In this document: piece by piece, positions 1-7,833 of the stretch
Numbering within the stretch: the first letter of the stretch is position 1
How the letters are laid out: every line of letters begins with the position of its first letter
NCBI GenBank assembly: GCA_023394615.1
Contig: JAEXAI010000008.1
Span: forward strand, 8,802 to 72,801
Direction: 5' to 3'
From: Actinomycetes bacterium
GTDB taxonomy: Bacteria; Actinomycetota; Coriobacteriia; Coriobacteriales; Eggerthellaceae
DNA: 64,000 nt
Translations under genes and position numbers: made by a program
The notes under the pieces: model-generated
Databases searched by the model: none
Told to the model about the DNA's origin: nothing
The model's input: the letters and a program-made list of their open reading frames with translations, nothing else

Positions 1-34
1 TAGTCGCGCCCGTGAAACCGCAGATACCGCACAT
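1..34 (-). CDS. asnB: asparagine synthetase (glutamine-hydrolysing), first 11 codons only
   Basis: The bottom strand reads ATG at 34-32 and encodes MCGICGFTGAT before the window ends. A cysteine straight after the initiator Met, followed by GICGF, is the N-terminus of class II glutamine amidotransferases of the AsnB type, where Cys2 is the nucleophile that releases ammonia from glutamine. A GAAGGAG ribosome binding site lies about ten bases upstream on the same strand. Only the start is visible, so the synthetase domain cannot be checked, and another class II amidotransferase remains possible. It is divergent from the symporter gene at 337. Confidence 0.65.
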   Translation of the reverse strand, partial: MCGICGFTGAT

Positions 35-162
35 AGGTGGTTCGCTCCTTCAAATGACTGTTTTGCATCAAACGACTGCAACGCCCGATATGATAACGCA
101 GCATATTGAATTCCCTGTTACGGGTAGGTGAACTCACGCAAAACCGCACAGCTTGCGAGCAG

Positions 163-189
163 GTGACAGTGGGACGTACAGTTTGTCAC
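163..189. repeat. REP-like hairpin, copy 1
   Basis: Six-base arms GTGACA and TGTCAC flank a core containing GGGACGTACAGTT, followed by GTTTTA. A near-identical element lies 48 bases downstream at 211-237, and a related one after pheT at 33125-33151. The form resembles the extragenic palindromes of REP/RAYT families. The rest of 35-336 holds no gene that I can support, only the divergent upstream regions of asnB and the symporter. Confidence 0.6.
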
Positions 190-210
190 GTTTTAGACAG
201 TAGGACGCAG

Positions 211-237
211 GTGACAGCGGGACGTACAGTTTGTCAC
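211..237. repeat. REP-like hairpin, copy 2
   Basis: GTGACA and TGTCAC arms around GCGGGACGTACAGTT, again followed by GTTTTA. It is a head-to-tail duplicate of the element at 163-189. Between them (about 196-210) is a degenerate ACAGTAGGACGCAG stretch that looks like the remnant of a further unit. Confidence 0.6.
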
Positions 238-336
238 GTTTTACGCAACAGAGCTTGTGTCTCTGCCAGTTTTTCGCTCTCATCTGTTGAAGAACCGTTA
301 TAATTTTGCAGTTACACTATTCAAGGAGGTTTTTTC

Positions 337-1743
337 ATGGTTACACAGGAAAAGCCCGCAACCCGATCGTCTTGGTCGGGTAAATGGGGCTTCATCCTCG
401 CGGCATCGGCAAGCGCGGTTGGTTTGGGAAACCTATGGCGCTTTCCGTATCTGGCTGCGAAGTATGGCGGCGGTGCGTTTTTGGTCGTCTATATTATTCT
501 GGTTGTGACGTTCGGTTTCGCACTGATGATGGCCGAAACGGCCTTAGGCCGCAAAACCGGGCAAAGCGCGATCGGCGCATTTTCCAGCTTCGGTAAGAAG
601 TACAAGATCATCGGCATTCTTGCCAGCTTGGTGCCTTTCATCATCACTCCGTACTACTGCATCATCGGCGGTTGGGTTGCGAAGTACATGGTTTCATATG
701 TGACGGAACCGGCGTCCATTATCGGCGAATCCACGTATTTTTCCGCATTCGTCGTGAGCAATTCGACCACCTATTTGTGGCTGGTCATTTTCTTGCTAGT
801 CACTGTGCTGGTGTGCGCGCTGGGCGTGCAAAAGGGCATCGAGCGCGTGAACAAGGTGCTCATGGCTGCGCTCATCGTGATGTCGCTGGGCATTTCCATC
901 TACTCGGCTACCCTGCCGGGTGCCCTGGACGGTCTGGCCTACTATTTGATTCCCGACTTCTCGAAATTCTCGGTTGAGATGGTTGTCGCGGCCATGGGCC
1001 AGATGTTTTTCAGCCTGTCTTTGGCCATGGGTATCATGATTACTTACGGTTCGTATTTCCAAAAGAACCATGACTTGGAACAGTCGGTGCGTCAAATCGA
1101 GGTTTTCGACACGGGCATCGCCATTTTGGCCGGTTTCATGATCATACCGGCTGCGTTCGCGGTTACCGGCAGCGCCGATGCGGTTTCGGCAAAGGCCGGT
1201 CCCGGCCTGATGTTCGGCGTGCTGCCCACGGTGTTTCAAAACCTGGGCGTCGCGGGAAATGTTTTAGGCTTCGTGTTCTTCGCGCTCGTGTTCTTCGCAG
1301 CGCTCACCAGTGCTATCAGTCTGTTTGAGACCTGCGTGTCCATTGTGGCCGACGGCTTCAGCATAACGCGCAAGACCTCGCTGCTCATTACGGCGGTGGT
1401 TATCACAGCTGTGGCCATATTCGTGAATATGGGTTATAACGTGTTGCTTGGTTGGGACCCGATGTACTCGCTGTTCGGTATCGGTGCGTATCAGGATCAC
1501 CAGTTGCTCGATTTCTTCGACTTCGTGTCAAACACGATTTTGATGCCTATCGTGGCATTGCTTACCTGCATTTTCGTGGGTTATATCATCAAGCCCAAGG
1601 TGCTGATCGAGGAGATAAAGCAATCTTCGAAATTCAAGGCCGAAAAATTGTTCACCGTGATGATCAAATACATCGCTCCGGTGTTCGTCGTGCTGATTCT
1701 GGTTTTCTACGTGCTCGATACAATCGGAATCGTGAAACTCTAG
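337..1743 (+). CDS. sodium:neurotransmitter symporter (SNF) family transporter
   Basis: A 468-residue, very hydrophobic protein with about 11-12 membrane segments. The segment GLGNLWRFPY at residues 29-38, with the GGGAF motif soon after, is the signature of TM1 of LeuT/SNF-family sodium-coupled amino acid transporters, where the unwound helix binds Na+ and substrate. The length fits bacterial members of the family. An AAGGAGG site a few bases before ATG 337 fixes the start. The gene stands alone and ends 46 bases before a terminator. The substrate cannot be read from sequence; small amino acids or related amines are typical for the family. Confidence 0.92.
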   Translation: MVTQEKPATRSSWSGKWGFILAASASAVGLGNLWRFPYLAAKYGGGAFLVVYIILVVTFGFALMMAETALGRKTGQSAIGAFSSFGKKYKIIGILASLVPFIITPYYCIIGGWVAKYMVSYVTEPASIIGESTYFSAFVVSNSTTYLWLVIFLLVTVLVCALGVQKGIERVNKVLMAALIVMSLGISIYSATLPGALDGLAYYLIPDFSKFSVEMVVAAMGQMFFSLSLAMGIMITYGSYFQKNHDLEQSVRQIEVFDTGIAILAGFMIIPAAFAVTGSADAVSAKAGPGLMFGVLPTVFQNLGVAGNVLGFVFFALVFFAALTSAISLFETCVSIVADGFSITRKTSLLITAVVITAVAIFVNMGYNVLLGWDPMYSLFGIGAYQDHQLLDFFDFVSNTILMPIVALLTCIFVGYIIKPKVLIEEIKQSSKFKAEKLFTVMIKYIAPVFVVLILVFYVLDTIGIVKL

Positions 1744-1788
1744 CGCTTCGTCGCGGTGGGGCACAAGCTCTGCTATCATATTGATGTT

Positions 1789-1830
1789 GCCTCTGCGGTT
1801 CCTCACACGGGGTCGCAGAGGCGTTTTATT
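1789..1830 (+). terminator. rho-independent terminator after the SNF transporter
   Basis: Perfect nine-base arms GCCTCTGCG (1789-1797) and CGCAGAGGC (1814-1822) are followed by GTTTTATT. The hairpin lies between the transporter stop and the ychF ribosome binding site. Confidence 0.85.
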
Positions 1831-1854
1831 GTATACGCTTAACAGGAGATGACT

Positions 1855-2919
1855 ATGTCGCTTTCAATCGGCATCGTCGGCTTGCCCAACGTCGGCAAAT
1901 CAACGTTGTTCACCGCACTCACCAACAAAGGCGGTCTTGCCGCGAACTATCCCTTTGCAACTATCGAGCCCAATGTAGGTATCGTGCCTGTTCCCGATGC
2001 TCGTTTGGATCGTTTGGCAGAGATAGACCACCCTGCGCGCATCGTGCCTGCCACGGTAGAATTTGTTGACATTGCCGGTTTGGTGGCTGGTGCCTCCCAA
2101 GGCGAAGGGCTGGGCAACCAGTTTCTCGCCAACATCCGCGAGACCGATGCCATTTGTGAAGTCGTGCGCTTCTTCAGTGATCCCGACGTGGTTCACGTGG
2201 CCGGAGCAGTGAATCCGCAAAGCGATGTGGACACTATCAAAACCGAACTAATTCTGGCTGACTTGGCCACAATTGAAAAAGCCATAGGTCGCTTGGAAAA
2301 AGAAGCGAAGCGCGACAAAAGTCTCGTCCTGCGTTTCGAGACCGCCAAAAAGGTCGATGCTGGCTTAAACGAAGGCCATCGCGCGTTGACCTTGGGCCTC
2401 TCCGAAGATGAGGCCGAAAGCATTCACGATCTGCACCTTCTGACCATGAAGCCCGTGCTCTACATTGCCAATATCGATGAGGACGCACTCGATGCCGACC
2501 TTCCCGAAATAGATGGCACAGCCCCTGTACCCATCAGCGCGAAAGTCGAAGCCGACCTAGCTGAGCTCGATCCAGCTGAGGCCAAAGAGTATCTGGAAGC
2601 GCTCGGCCTAGAAGAAAGCGGTCTTGCACGCCTGGTGCGCGAAGCCTACAAACTTTTAGGTCTGCAATCGTTTTTCACCAGCGGCGAAACCGAGTCGCGT
2701 GCCTGGACCGTGCCCATCGGCGCCAAAGCCCCCCAAGCCGCCGGAGTCATCCACTCCGATTTCGAGCGCGGTTTCATCAAAGCCGAAACAGCCAGCTTTC
2801 AAGACTACAGTGACCTCGATGGAGAAGCAGGTTGTCGCGCCGCCGGTAAACTCAGGCAAGAAGGCAAGGATTACGTGGTGCAGGATGGAGACATTATGCA
2901 CTTCAAGTTCAATGTCTGA
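1855..2919 (+). CDS. ychF: YchF/OLA1-type ribosome-associated ATPase
   Basis: A 354-residue P-loop protein of the Obg-related YchF family, which prefers ATP to GTP and binds ribosomes. GLPNVGKS near residues 9-16 is the Walker A motif. The fourth nucleotide motif reads NIDE rather than NKxD, as expected for YchF. The C-terminal third carries the TGS-like domain and ends in the family-typical DGDIMHFKFNV. I chose ATG 1855 over in-frame ATG 1849 because the AGGAG site at 1844-1848 directly abuts 1849 and sits six bases before 1855. Length matches the family. A tandem repeat array follows directly. Confidence 0.95.
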   Translation: MSLSIGIVGLPNVGKSTLFTALTNKGGLAANYPFATIEPNVGIVPVPDARLDRLAEIDHPARIVPATVEFVDIAGLVAGASQGEGLGNQFLANIRETDAICEVVRFFSDPDVVHVAGAVNPQSDVDTIKTELILADLATIEKAIGRLEKEAKRDKSLVLRFETAKKVDAGLNEGHRALTLGLSEDEAESIHDLHLLTMKPVLYIANIDEDALDADLPEIDGTAPVPISAKVEADLAELDPAEAKEYLEALGLEESGLARLVREAYKLLGLQSFFTSGETESRAWTVPIGAKAPQAAGVIHSDFERGFIKAETASFQDYSDLDGEAGCRAAGKLRQEGKDYVVQDGDIMHFKFNV

Positions 2920-2924
2920 CGCTT

Positions 2925-3298
2925 GTGGCGGGTGCCTCGGCCCTCCAACGCTACGGTCATTGGCGGGAGCCAATTCCCTGCGCGTTTCGGGTCGATTCAC
3001 TCCGTCACAAGCGTCAGCCTAAGGGTGGCGGGTATCTAGCCCCTCCAACGCTTCGGTCATTGGCGAGAAGCCAATTCCCTTCGCATTTCAGGGCTATCTA
3101 CTCCGCCACAACACCTAGACGGCTTGCCGGTGGCGGGTGCCTCAGCCCTCCAACGCTACGGTCATTGGCGGGAGCCAATTCCCTGCGCGTTTCGGGTCGA
3201 TTCACTCCGTCACAAGCGTCAGCCTAAGGGTGGCGGGTGCCTCGGCTCTCCAACGCTTCGGTCATTGGCGAGAAGCCAATTCCCTTCGCGTTTCAGCA
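2925..3298. repeat. four ~100-bp tandem repeats in alternating A-B-A-B order
   Basis: Units begin at GTGGCGGGT at 2925, 3025, 3130 and 3230, giving lengths of 100, 105 and 100 bases and a partial fourth. Units 1 and 3 are nearly identical (type A), as are 2 and 4 (type B), so the higher-order period is 205 bases. Every unit contains an ATTGGC...GCCAAT hairpin with a 4- or 5-base loop. Open reading frames through the array only reflect its composition. The array fills the gap between ychF and the next gene. Confidence 0.85.
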
Positions 3299-3339
3299 TA
3301 CTATCCAATCCGGTTTCATAAGCGAATGAGGTACATGCC

Positions 3340-3852
3340 ATGATTATTGACAAGTTGGAAAACGCGAACCGTTACAGAGATTTGTCACCGGCGTTTGCGG
3401 CGGCTTTCGATTTTTTGCTGAACACCGATTTGGATGGGCTCGAACTCGGCCGTCACGAAATCGCATGTGAGGCTCGTCACACGAAGGACGAGGCCAACCC
3501 TGCCGCATCCGGGGAGGTGCAGTTGCCCGTTTTCGCCAACGTGATGGAATATGAGACTGTGCCAGGTGACCAAAAAGACTACGAGAACCATTTCGATTAC
3601 ATCGATTTGCAATATGTGGTTGGGGGCAGCGAGTTTATCTTCATCGGTCAAATCGACCAATCGAGCGTGAGCGATGAGGGGCAGGATTGTTGCATGATTA
3701 AAATGATCGACAGCCCTGTTGTGAAACGTTTGGCTGCGGGCGACTTCGCTCTCGTTTGGCCTGGAGAGCCCCACAAACCAGGCGTGCTTGATACTGTCAG
3801 TGACACAACGCACGTGAAGAAGGTCGTTGTGAAGATCCCGCTTGGTCGATAA
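3340..3852 (+). CDS. YhcH/YjgK/YiaL family protein (DUF386)
   Basis: A 170-residue protein of the YhcH/YjgK/YiaL cupin-like family, whose better-known members act on sialic acid or other sugars, probably as anomerases. Family-like features are the central metal/sugar-binding region with the repeated DYENHFDYIDLQ pattern (residues about 79-90), and FALVWPGEPHKPG near residues 147-159, where His is a typical metal ligand. A GAGGT site precedes ATG 3340. No sugar-catabolism genes are nearby, so the substrate is open. It lies 81 bases upstream of the aldo/keto reductase and may be co-transcribed with it. Confidence 0.8.
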   Translation: MIIDKLENANRYRDLSPAFAAAFDFLLNTDLDGLELGRHEIACEARHTKDEANPAASGEVQLPVFANVMEYETVPGDQKDYENHFDYIDLQYVVGGSEFIFIGQIDQSSVSDEGQDCCMIKMIDSPVVKRLAAGDFALVWPGEPHKPGVLDTVSDTTHVKKVVVKIPLGR

Positions 3853-3933
3853 GCCGACCAAGCGATGAGGCGCAAGAGTGAACTCGGTTAATCAATAGTC
3901 CGGTAGGTAAAGCGGGAACAAGAGAATAGGCGG

Positions 3934-5079
3934 ATGCTTATGAATGAAAACGAAAAGTTGCTTGCCATCAAGAAGCTCGGATTCGGTTTGATGCGCCTGC
4001 CTGGCACCCGTAAGGGCGAAGGTGGAAAAACCGATATCAATCAAGTAAAGCTCATGGTCGATGAGTTCATGGCCGCCGGTTTCATCTATTTCGACACTGC
4101 TTTCGTCTACGACAAGGGTGGCTCGGAGCGTGCAGCGCGCGCGGCGTTGGTCGATCGCTATCCTCGTGAGAGCTTCCAGCTGGCAACGAAGATGTCTGCA
4201 TGGGCCGTCGACGATGCTGAGCATTCAAAAACCCAATTCGCCAAATCGCTCGAGCGTACGAATGCGGGATATTTTGACTTTTACCTGCTTCATAACCTAG
4301 GGGGAGAGCGTATCGCCTGCTATGACGACTGGGGTATTTGGGATTTTGCTCAAGACAAGAAAAACGAAGGCTTAATCAAGCATTTAGGGTTCTCGTTCCA
4401 TGACAATGCCGATGTTTTAGAACGCGTGATAGACGCCCATCGCGATTACATCGACTTTGTGCAGCTTCAACTGAACTGGGCAGATTGGGAAAGCGAGACC
4501 GTCCAGTCGCGCAAATGCTATGAGGTTGCTCGAAAATACGATCTTCCCATCGTGGTCATGGAGCCCATCAAAGGAGGCTCAATCACGCATATAGGTGATT
4601 CGATCTCGGCTCCGTTGCGCGCAGTGGACCCTGACGCATCCATCGCGTCTTGGAGTCTGCGCTTCGCCGCATCGCTACCCGGGGTGATCACGGTGCTTTC
4701 CGGCATGTCGAGCATCGAACAGATGCACCAGAATATACAGACCATGAAAGACTTCCAGCCACTTTCGCCGCAAGAGGAAGAGGCCATTGTCGCCGCGCGC
4801 CATCAGATGGAAAAGCTGCCCATCATACCCTGCACCGATTGCCGGTATTGCATGGAAGGCTGCCCGGAGCGCATAGCCATCCCAGCTGTGCTCGAAGCGT
4901 TGAATTTCTTCACACTCTACGATGATGGGCAGCGGGCGCAGGAACACTACGATTGGAACGCATCCGAGCACCCAGCGAGCAACTGCATCGAATGCAAACA
5001 GTGCGAGCAAGCTTGTCCTCAGCATATCAAGATTACAGATTACCTGAAAACCGCAGCCGAGCGATTCGAGCATGCATGA
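3934..5079 (+). CDS. aldo/keto reductase with C-terminal 2[4Fe-4S] ferredoxin domain
   Basis: The first ~290 of 381 residues form an aldo/keto reductase barrel with the catalytic tetrad visible: Asp54 and Tyr59 in FDTAFVYD, Lys86 in ATKM and His120 in YLLH. The C-terminal ~90 residues carry CTDCRYCMEGCP and CIECKQCEQACP, two cysteine clusters for 4Fe-4S centres. This fusion is a known subfamily of predicted NADPH/ferredoxin oxidoreductases of unclear substrate. ATG 3934 and ATG 3940 are both possible starts; the upstream ribosome binding site is weak. Its stop overlaps the larE start (ATGA), so it probably shares an operon with the lar genes. Confidence 0.88.
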   Translation: MLMNENEKLLAIKKLGFGLMRLPGTRKGEGGKTDINQVKLMVDEFMAAGFIYFDTAFVYDKGGSERAARAALVDRYPRESFQLATKMSAWAVDDAEHSKTQFAKSLERTNAGYFDFYLLHNLGGERIACYDDWGIWDFAQDKKNEGLIKHLGFSFHDNADVLERVIDAHRDYIDFVQLQLNWADWESETVQSRKCYEVARKYDLPIVVMEPIKGGSITHIGDSISAPLRAVDPDASIASWSLRFAASLPGVITVLSGMSSIEQMHQNIQTMKDFQPLSPQEEEAIVAARHQMEKLPIIPCTDCRYCMEGCPERIAIPAVLEALNFFTLYDDGQRAQEHYDWNASEHPASNCIECKQCEQACPQHIKITDYLKTAAERFEHA

Positions 5080-5717
5080 TAGATAAAGTTCCAAAACCTC
5101 TACGTGCGGTTTTCGATTCGCACGCACATTATGCCTTGGCGTTTTCCGGTGGCAGCGATTCATCCTATCTGCTGGCTGCACTTATAGCATGCGGCATGGA
5201 TGTACGGGCGTATACCGTGCGCACGGTTTTCCAGGAAGATTTCGAATTGGAAGATGCACGCTTGGTCGCCCAAACGCTCGGTGCCTGTTGGCAGACAATC
5301 GATGTGGACATGCTCTCTGCAGATGACGTATGCGCGAATCCTCCTGACCGTTGCTATCTTTGCAAAAAGCGGATTTTCACTGCGATAGAACAGCGCATGT
5401 TGGCAGATGGATGTAGCGTGCTGATTGACGGCACGAACGCATCCGATGATCCGGCGCGCCGTCCGGGGTTTCGCGCGCTTGCTGAATTCGGCGTGGTATC
5501 GCCCTTGCGCCAAGCGGGTATGACGAAAGATGATGTTCGCGCTGCCGCGAGGACTCTTGGCGTACCGACGGCCGATAAGCCTAGCTTCTCTTGTTATGCT
5601 ACGGCGGTTCCTGCAGGAGAGCGTATAACGGCGCGCTCACTCGCGGCTGCGGCAGCGCAATCAAAAGAAGAACGCAGTCGTTGGATGTCAGTGCGCACAG
5701 AATTATTTAAGCGGTAG
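5076..5717 (+). CDS. larE: LarE-like ATP-dependent sacrificial sulfur transferase
   Basis: LarE supplies sulfur from its own cysteine to the nickel-pincer cofactor of lactate racemase. The N-terminus has the PP-loop SGGSDSS near residues 26-32, which binds ATP and replaces the more common SGGVDS. Later motifs are CYLCKKRIF, DGTNASDDPARRPG and PSFSCYATAVPAGE; the Cys in the last aligns with the sacrificed cysteine. At 213 residues it is shorter than typical LarE (~270), missing much of the C-terminal region. ATG 5076 overlaps the preceding stop by four bases. larB follows 38 bases downstream. Confidence 0.82.
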   Translation: MIDKVPKPLRAVFDSHAHYALAFSGGSDSSYLLAALIACGMDVRAYTVRTVFQEDFELEDARLVAQTLGACWQTIDVDMLSADDVCANPPDRCYLCKKRIFTAIEQRMLADGCSVLIDGTNASDDPARRPGFRALAEFGVVSPLRQAGMTKDDVRAAARTLGVPTADKPSFSCYATAVPAGERITARSLAAAAAQSKEERSRWMSVRTELFKR

Positions 5718-5755
5718 AATTGTCAGCATGAACCCGAGGAAGAGAACGGGATTGT

Positions 5756-6529
5756 ATGGATCGGAAAGAAACGAGGAGTCTTCTGCAATCAGTGGCCGAT
5801 GGCGCCACGAGTATTGATGATGCGCTGCTGAAGATGAGCGTTGCGCCTTACACTGATTTGGGTTATGCCAAAGTGGACAACGAACGCGGCATCAGGCAAG
5901 GCGTCTCGGAAATTATATACGGACAGGGAAAGACGGCCACCCAAATTGCGGGAATATGCAACGCCATGCAACAAGCGGGGCAAAGCCGTATCCTCATCAC
6001 GCGCCTTGATGCGGAAAAGGCAGGTGCGCTTGGCGCGAAATTGCCGCTTGACTATCATGAACAGGCGCGCGTTGGCATTGTGGGCGGACTGCCCGAGCCA
6101 GACGGTATCGGGCATGTGCTTATCGCCGCAGCGGGCACCAGCGATTTGCCTGTAGCCGAAGAAGCGGCGCTGACGGCTCAGATGCTGGGCAGTCGCACAA
6201 ATCGCCTATTCGATGTAGGTGTAGCGGGGATTCACCGCCTGCTTTCTCATGCAGAGGATATAGCAGCAGCTCAGGTGATAGTTGCGGTCGCCGGCATGGA
6301 AGGCGCTCTTCCCAGTGTTGTTGCGGGGATGGCGAGCTGTCCTGTTATCGCAGTACCCACCAGCGTGGGTTATGGGGCATCGTTCGGTGGCGTCGCAGCG
6401 CTTTTGGGTATGCTGAATACCTGCGCGAGCGGGGTTTCCGTGGTGAACATAGACAATGGGTTTGGGGCCGGCTATCAGGCGGCTTTAATCGATCATGTGC
6501 GTGTTGTCGCACAGGAAAAAGGAGAATGA
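5756..6529 (+). CDS. larB: LarB, nickel-pincer cofactor carboxylase/hydrolase
   Basis: LarB carboxylates and hydrolyses nicotinate adenine dinucleotide to start nickel-pincer cofactor synthesis. This 257-residue protein has the usual family length. The N-terminus contains the conserved DNERGIRQGVSEIIYGQGKT region (residues about 41-60). The second half is a PurE-like (AIR carboxylase) domain with AAAGTSDLPVAEEA, GVAGIHRLL, AGMEGALPSVV and VPTSVGYGASFGG. A TAGAAT promoter-like hexamer at 5715-5720 overlaps the larE stop, so a secondary promoter is possible. Its stop overlaps an ATG of the next gene. Confidence 0.93.
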   Translation: MDRKETRSLLQSVADGATSIDDALLKMSVAPYTDLGYAKVDNERGIRQGVSEIIYGQGKTATQIAGICNAMQQAGQSRILITRLDAEKAGALGAKLPLDYHEQARVGIVGGLPEPDGIGHVLIAAAGTSDLPVAEEAALTAQMLGSRTNRLFDVGVAGIHRLLSHAEDIAAAQVIVAVAGMEGALPSVVAGMASCPVIAVPTSVGYGASFGGVAALLGMLNTCASGVSVVNIDNGFGAGYQAALIDHVRVVAQEKGE

Positions 6530-6531
6530 TC

Positions 6532-7101
6532 ATGTACGTTTTGCATTTGGATTTAACAACCGACGCGACGCGCGATAGTATTTTGAAACAACTCAAGGAT
6601 GCTCTTGGTGAAGAAGTCGCCGACGTTGAGGCCATCGCGAACAATGCCGACTTGCCTGACCATTATCAGTACTCTACGCTTGCCGACATCTCGGAAGCTA
6701 TCGACAATCTCGATGGAGTAACCTCCCGGGCAAAGGGAGACATGCTGGGCGTCTACCGTATTCTGGCAGAAGCCGAGGGACGTGTGCACGGATGCTCGAA
6801 GGACGAGGTGCATTTCCATGAAGTGGGCAGTGCCGAATCCGTGAACATGACGCTGGAAATATGCATCTCATTTAGGGTGCTTGCCCTTCAGACAATTACA
6901 GCTACGCCTGTTCAATTGGGCAGCGGACAAGTGCAAACCGCACATGGTCTGCTGGATATCCCCACTCCAGCAACGTCAGAAATACTGCGTGCACACAAAG
7001 TACCCGTGTGCGAAAAGCGCTTGGAAGGCGAGCTGTGCACTCCTACATCGGCAGCAATCATCGCTTATTTCGTCGACGAGTTCGACAAAGAGGGGAAATA
7101 G
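6532..7101 (+). CDS. larC: short LarC-like nickel-insertion protein
   Basis: The middle and C-terminal parts match LarC, which inserts nickel into the pincer cofactor: HFHEVGS, TPVQLGSGQVQTAHG, IPTPATSEIL and LEGELCTPTSAAI. Two things are unusual. The normal N-terminal SGISGDM-type motif is absent; the protein starts MYVLHLDLTTDATRD. The acidic run that normally follows HEVGA is replaced by AESVNMTLE. At 189 residues it covers only the LarC1-like half, and no LarC2 follows. I chose ATG 6532 over 6526 because the AAAGGAG site at 6518-6524 leaves seven bases before 6532. It may be a specialised paralogue. Confidence 0.75.
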   Translation: MYVLHLDLTTDATRDSILKQLKDALGEEVADVEAIANNADLPDHYQYSTLADISEAIDNLDGVTSRAKGDMLGVYRILAEAEGRVHGCSKDEVHFHEVGSAESVNMTLEICISFRVLALQTITATPVQLGSGQVQTAHGLLDIPTPATSEILRAHKVPVCEKRLEGELCTPTSAAIIAYFVDEFDKEGK

Positions 7102-7111
7102 CCAAGTCACA

Positions 7112-7747
7112 ATGGATGAATCTGCCTTGAATGTCGTCGAAGATTTTGACGCACAGACCCTTTGGGCTCGCAATGCCGAGGCTGCGCTTTCCCGCAAACT
7201 TTTCGATGGCGTGAGGGAAGAGAGTCATGTCTACGAACGTCTTGAAATAGCGCGCAGCGTCTTTCGGAACTGCGTCTTCGATTCGTGTGCGTTCGCACGT
7301 TCGAGTTTTACCGAGGTGAAATTCGTCGGTTGCGACTTTTCGAACTGCGATTTCTCGGAAGCGTATTTCAAGGATTGTTGCATCGAGCAGAGCAAAGCGC
7401 TCGGTGCGAAGTTTACGCATGCGATATGGCGTGGCGTGAAAGTGGTGGATTCGCGTTTCACAGGCGCGTATTTCGATGAGGCGAGGATGGACGGTGTGGA
7501 TATCATATCCACCGACTGCGCCGAAGCCTCATTCTCGTCTATGAAAGTGAAGCGTTTCACGGCCCATGACAGCCGTTTTGTGGCCAATGATTTCTTTAAA
7601 ACGCCCTTGGCGGGAATCGATTTTTCCGAGTGCGTATTCGAAGCACCCTTGGTTTCAAAGCCTCCTGCAGAGCTAGCGGGCGTGGTCGTGAACATGTTTC
7701 AGGCGGCTCAACTGGCGGGTCTTATGGGCGTGGTGGTAGCGAATTAA
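7112..7747 (+). CDS. pentapeptide-repeat-like protein
   Basis: A 211-residue protein in which residues about 45-190 show the five-residue periodicity of pentapeptide repeats, with Phe or Leu central positions in stretches such as FRNCVFDSCAF, FVGCDFSNCDFSEAYF and AKFTHAIW. Such repeats fold into a right-handed quadrilateral beta-helix. It is cysteine-rich for its size. There is no signal peptide or membrane segment. ATG 7112 lies ten bases after the larC stop with only a distant GAGGGG site, so it may be translationally coupled. Members include DNA-gyrase protectors and many proteins of unknown role; nothing here decides between them. Confidence 0.75.
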   Translation: MDESALNVVEDFDAQTLWARNAEAALSRKLFDGVREESHVYERLEIARSVFRNCVFDSCAFARSSFTEVKFVGCDFSNCDFSEAYFKDCCIEQSKALGAKFTHAIWRGVKVVDSRFTGAYFDEARMDGVDIISTDCAEASFSSMKVKRFTAHDSRFVANDFFKTPLAGIDFSECVFEAPLVSKPPAELAGVVVNMFQAAQLAGLMGVVVAN

Positions 7748-7783
7748 CCGATGGGCGACGAGTTCTCGTTGCCCATCGGTTTT
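7748..7783. terminator. bidirectional rho-independent terminator
   Basis: A 13-pair stem built from CCGATGGGC and GCCCATCGG plus inner GACG/CGTT pairs is followed by TTTT on the plus strand, one base after the pentapeptide gene stop. On the minus strand it is flanked by TTAATT and lies about 50 bases beyond the glycosylase stop, so it can serve both convergent genes. Confidence 0.85.
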
Positions 7784-7833
7784 GCGCAGAGCTGGGAGCG
7801 GTATAGGTAAACATACCACCAACCCTTTGTTCT

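Noticed and set aside
2925..3298. Possible CRISPR array
   Set aside because: Units are ~100 bases and almost wholly conserved; there are no unique spacers of 30-40 bases and no cas genes.
2699..3343. Several overlapping short reading frames through the repeat array
   Set aside because: They repeat the array's own periodicity, have no ribosome binding sites and overlap each other.
6526..6531. ATG 6526 as the larC start
   Set aside because: It lies one base from the AAAGGAG site; ATG 6532 has proper spacing.
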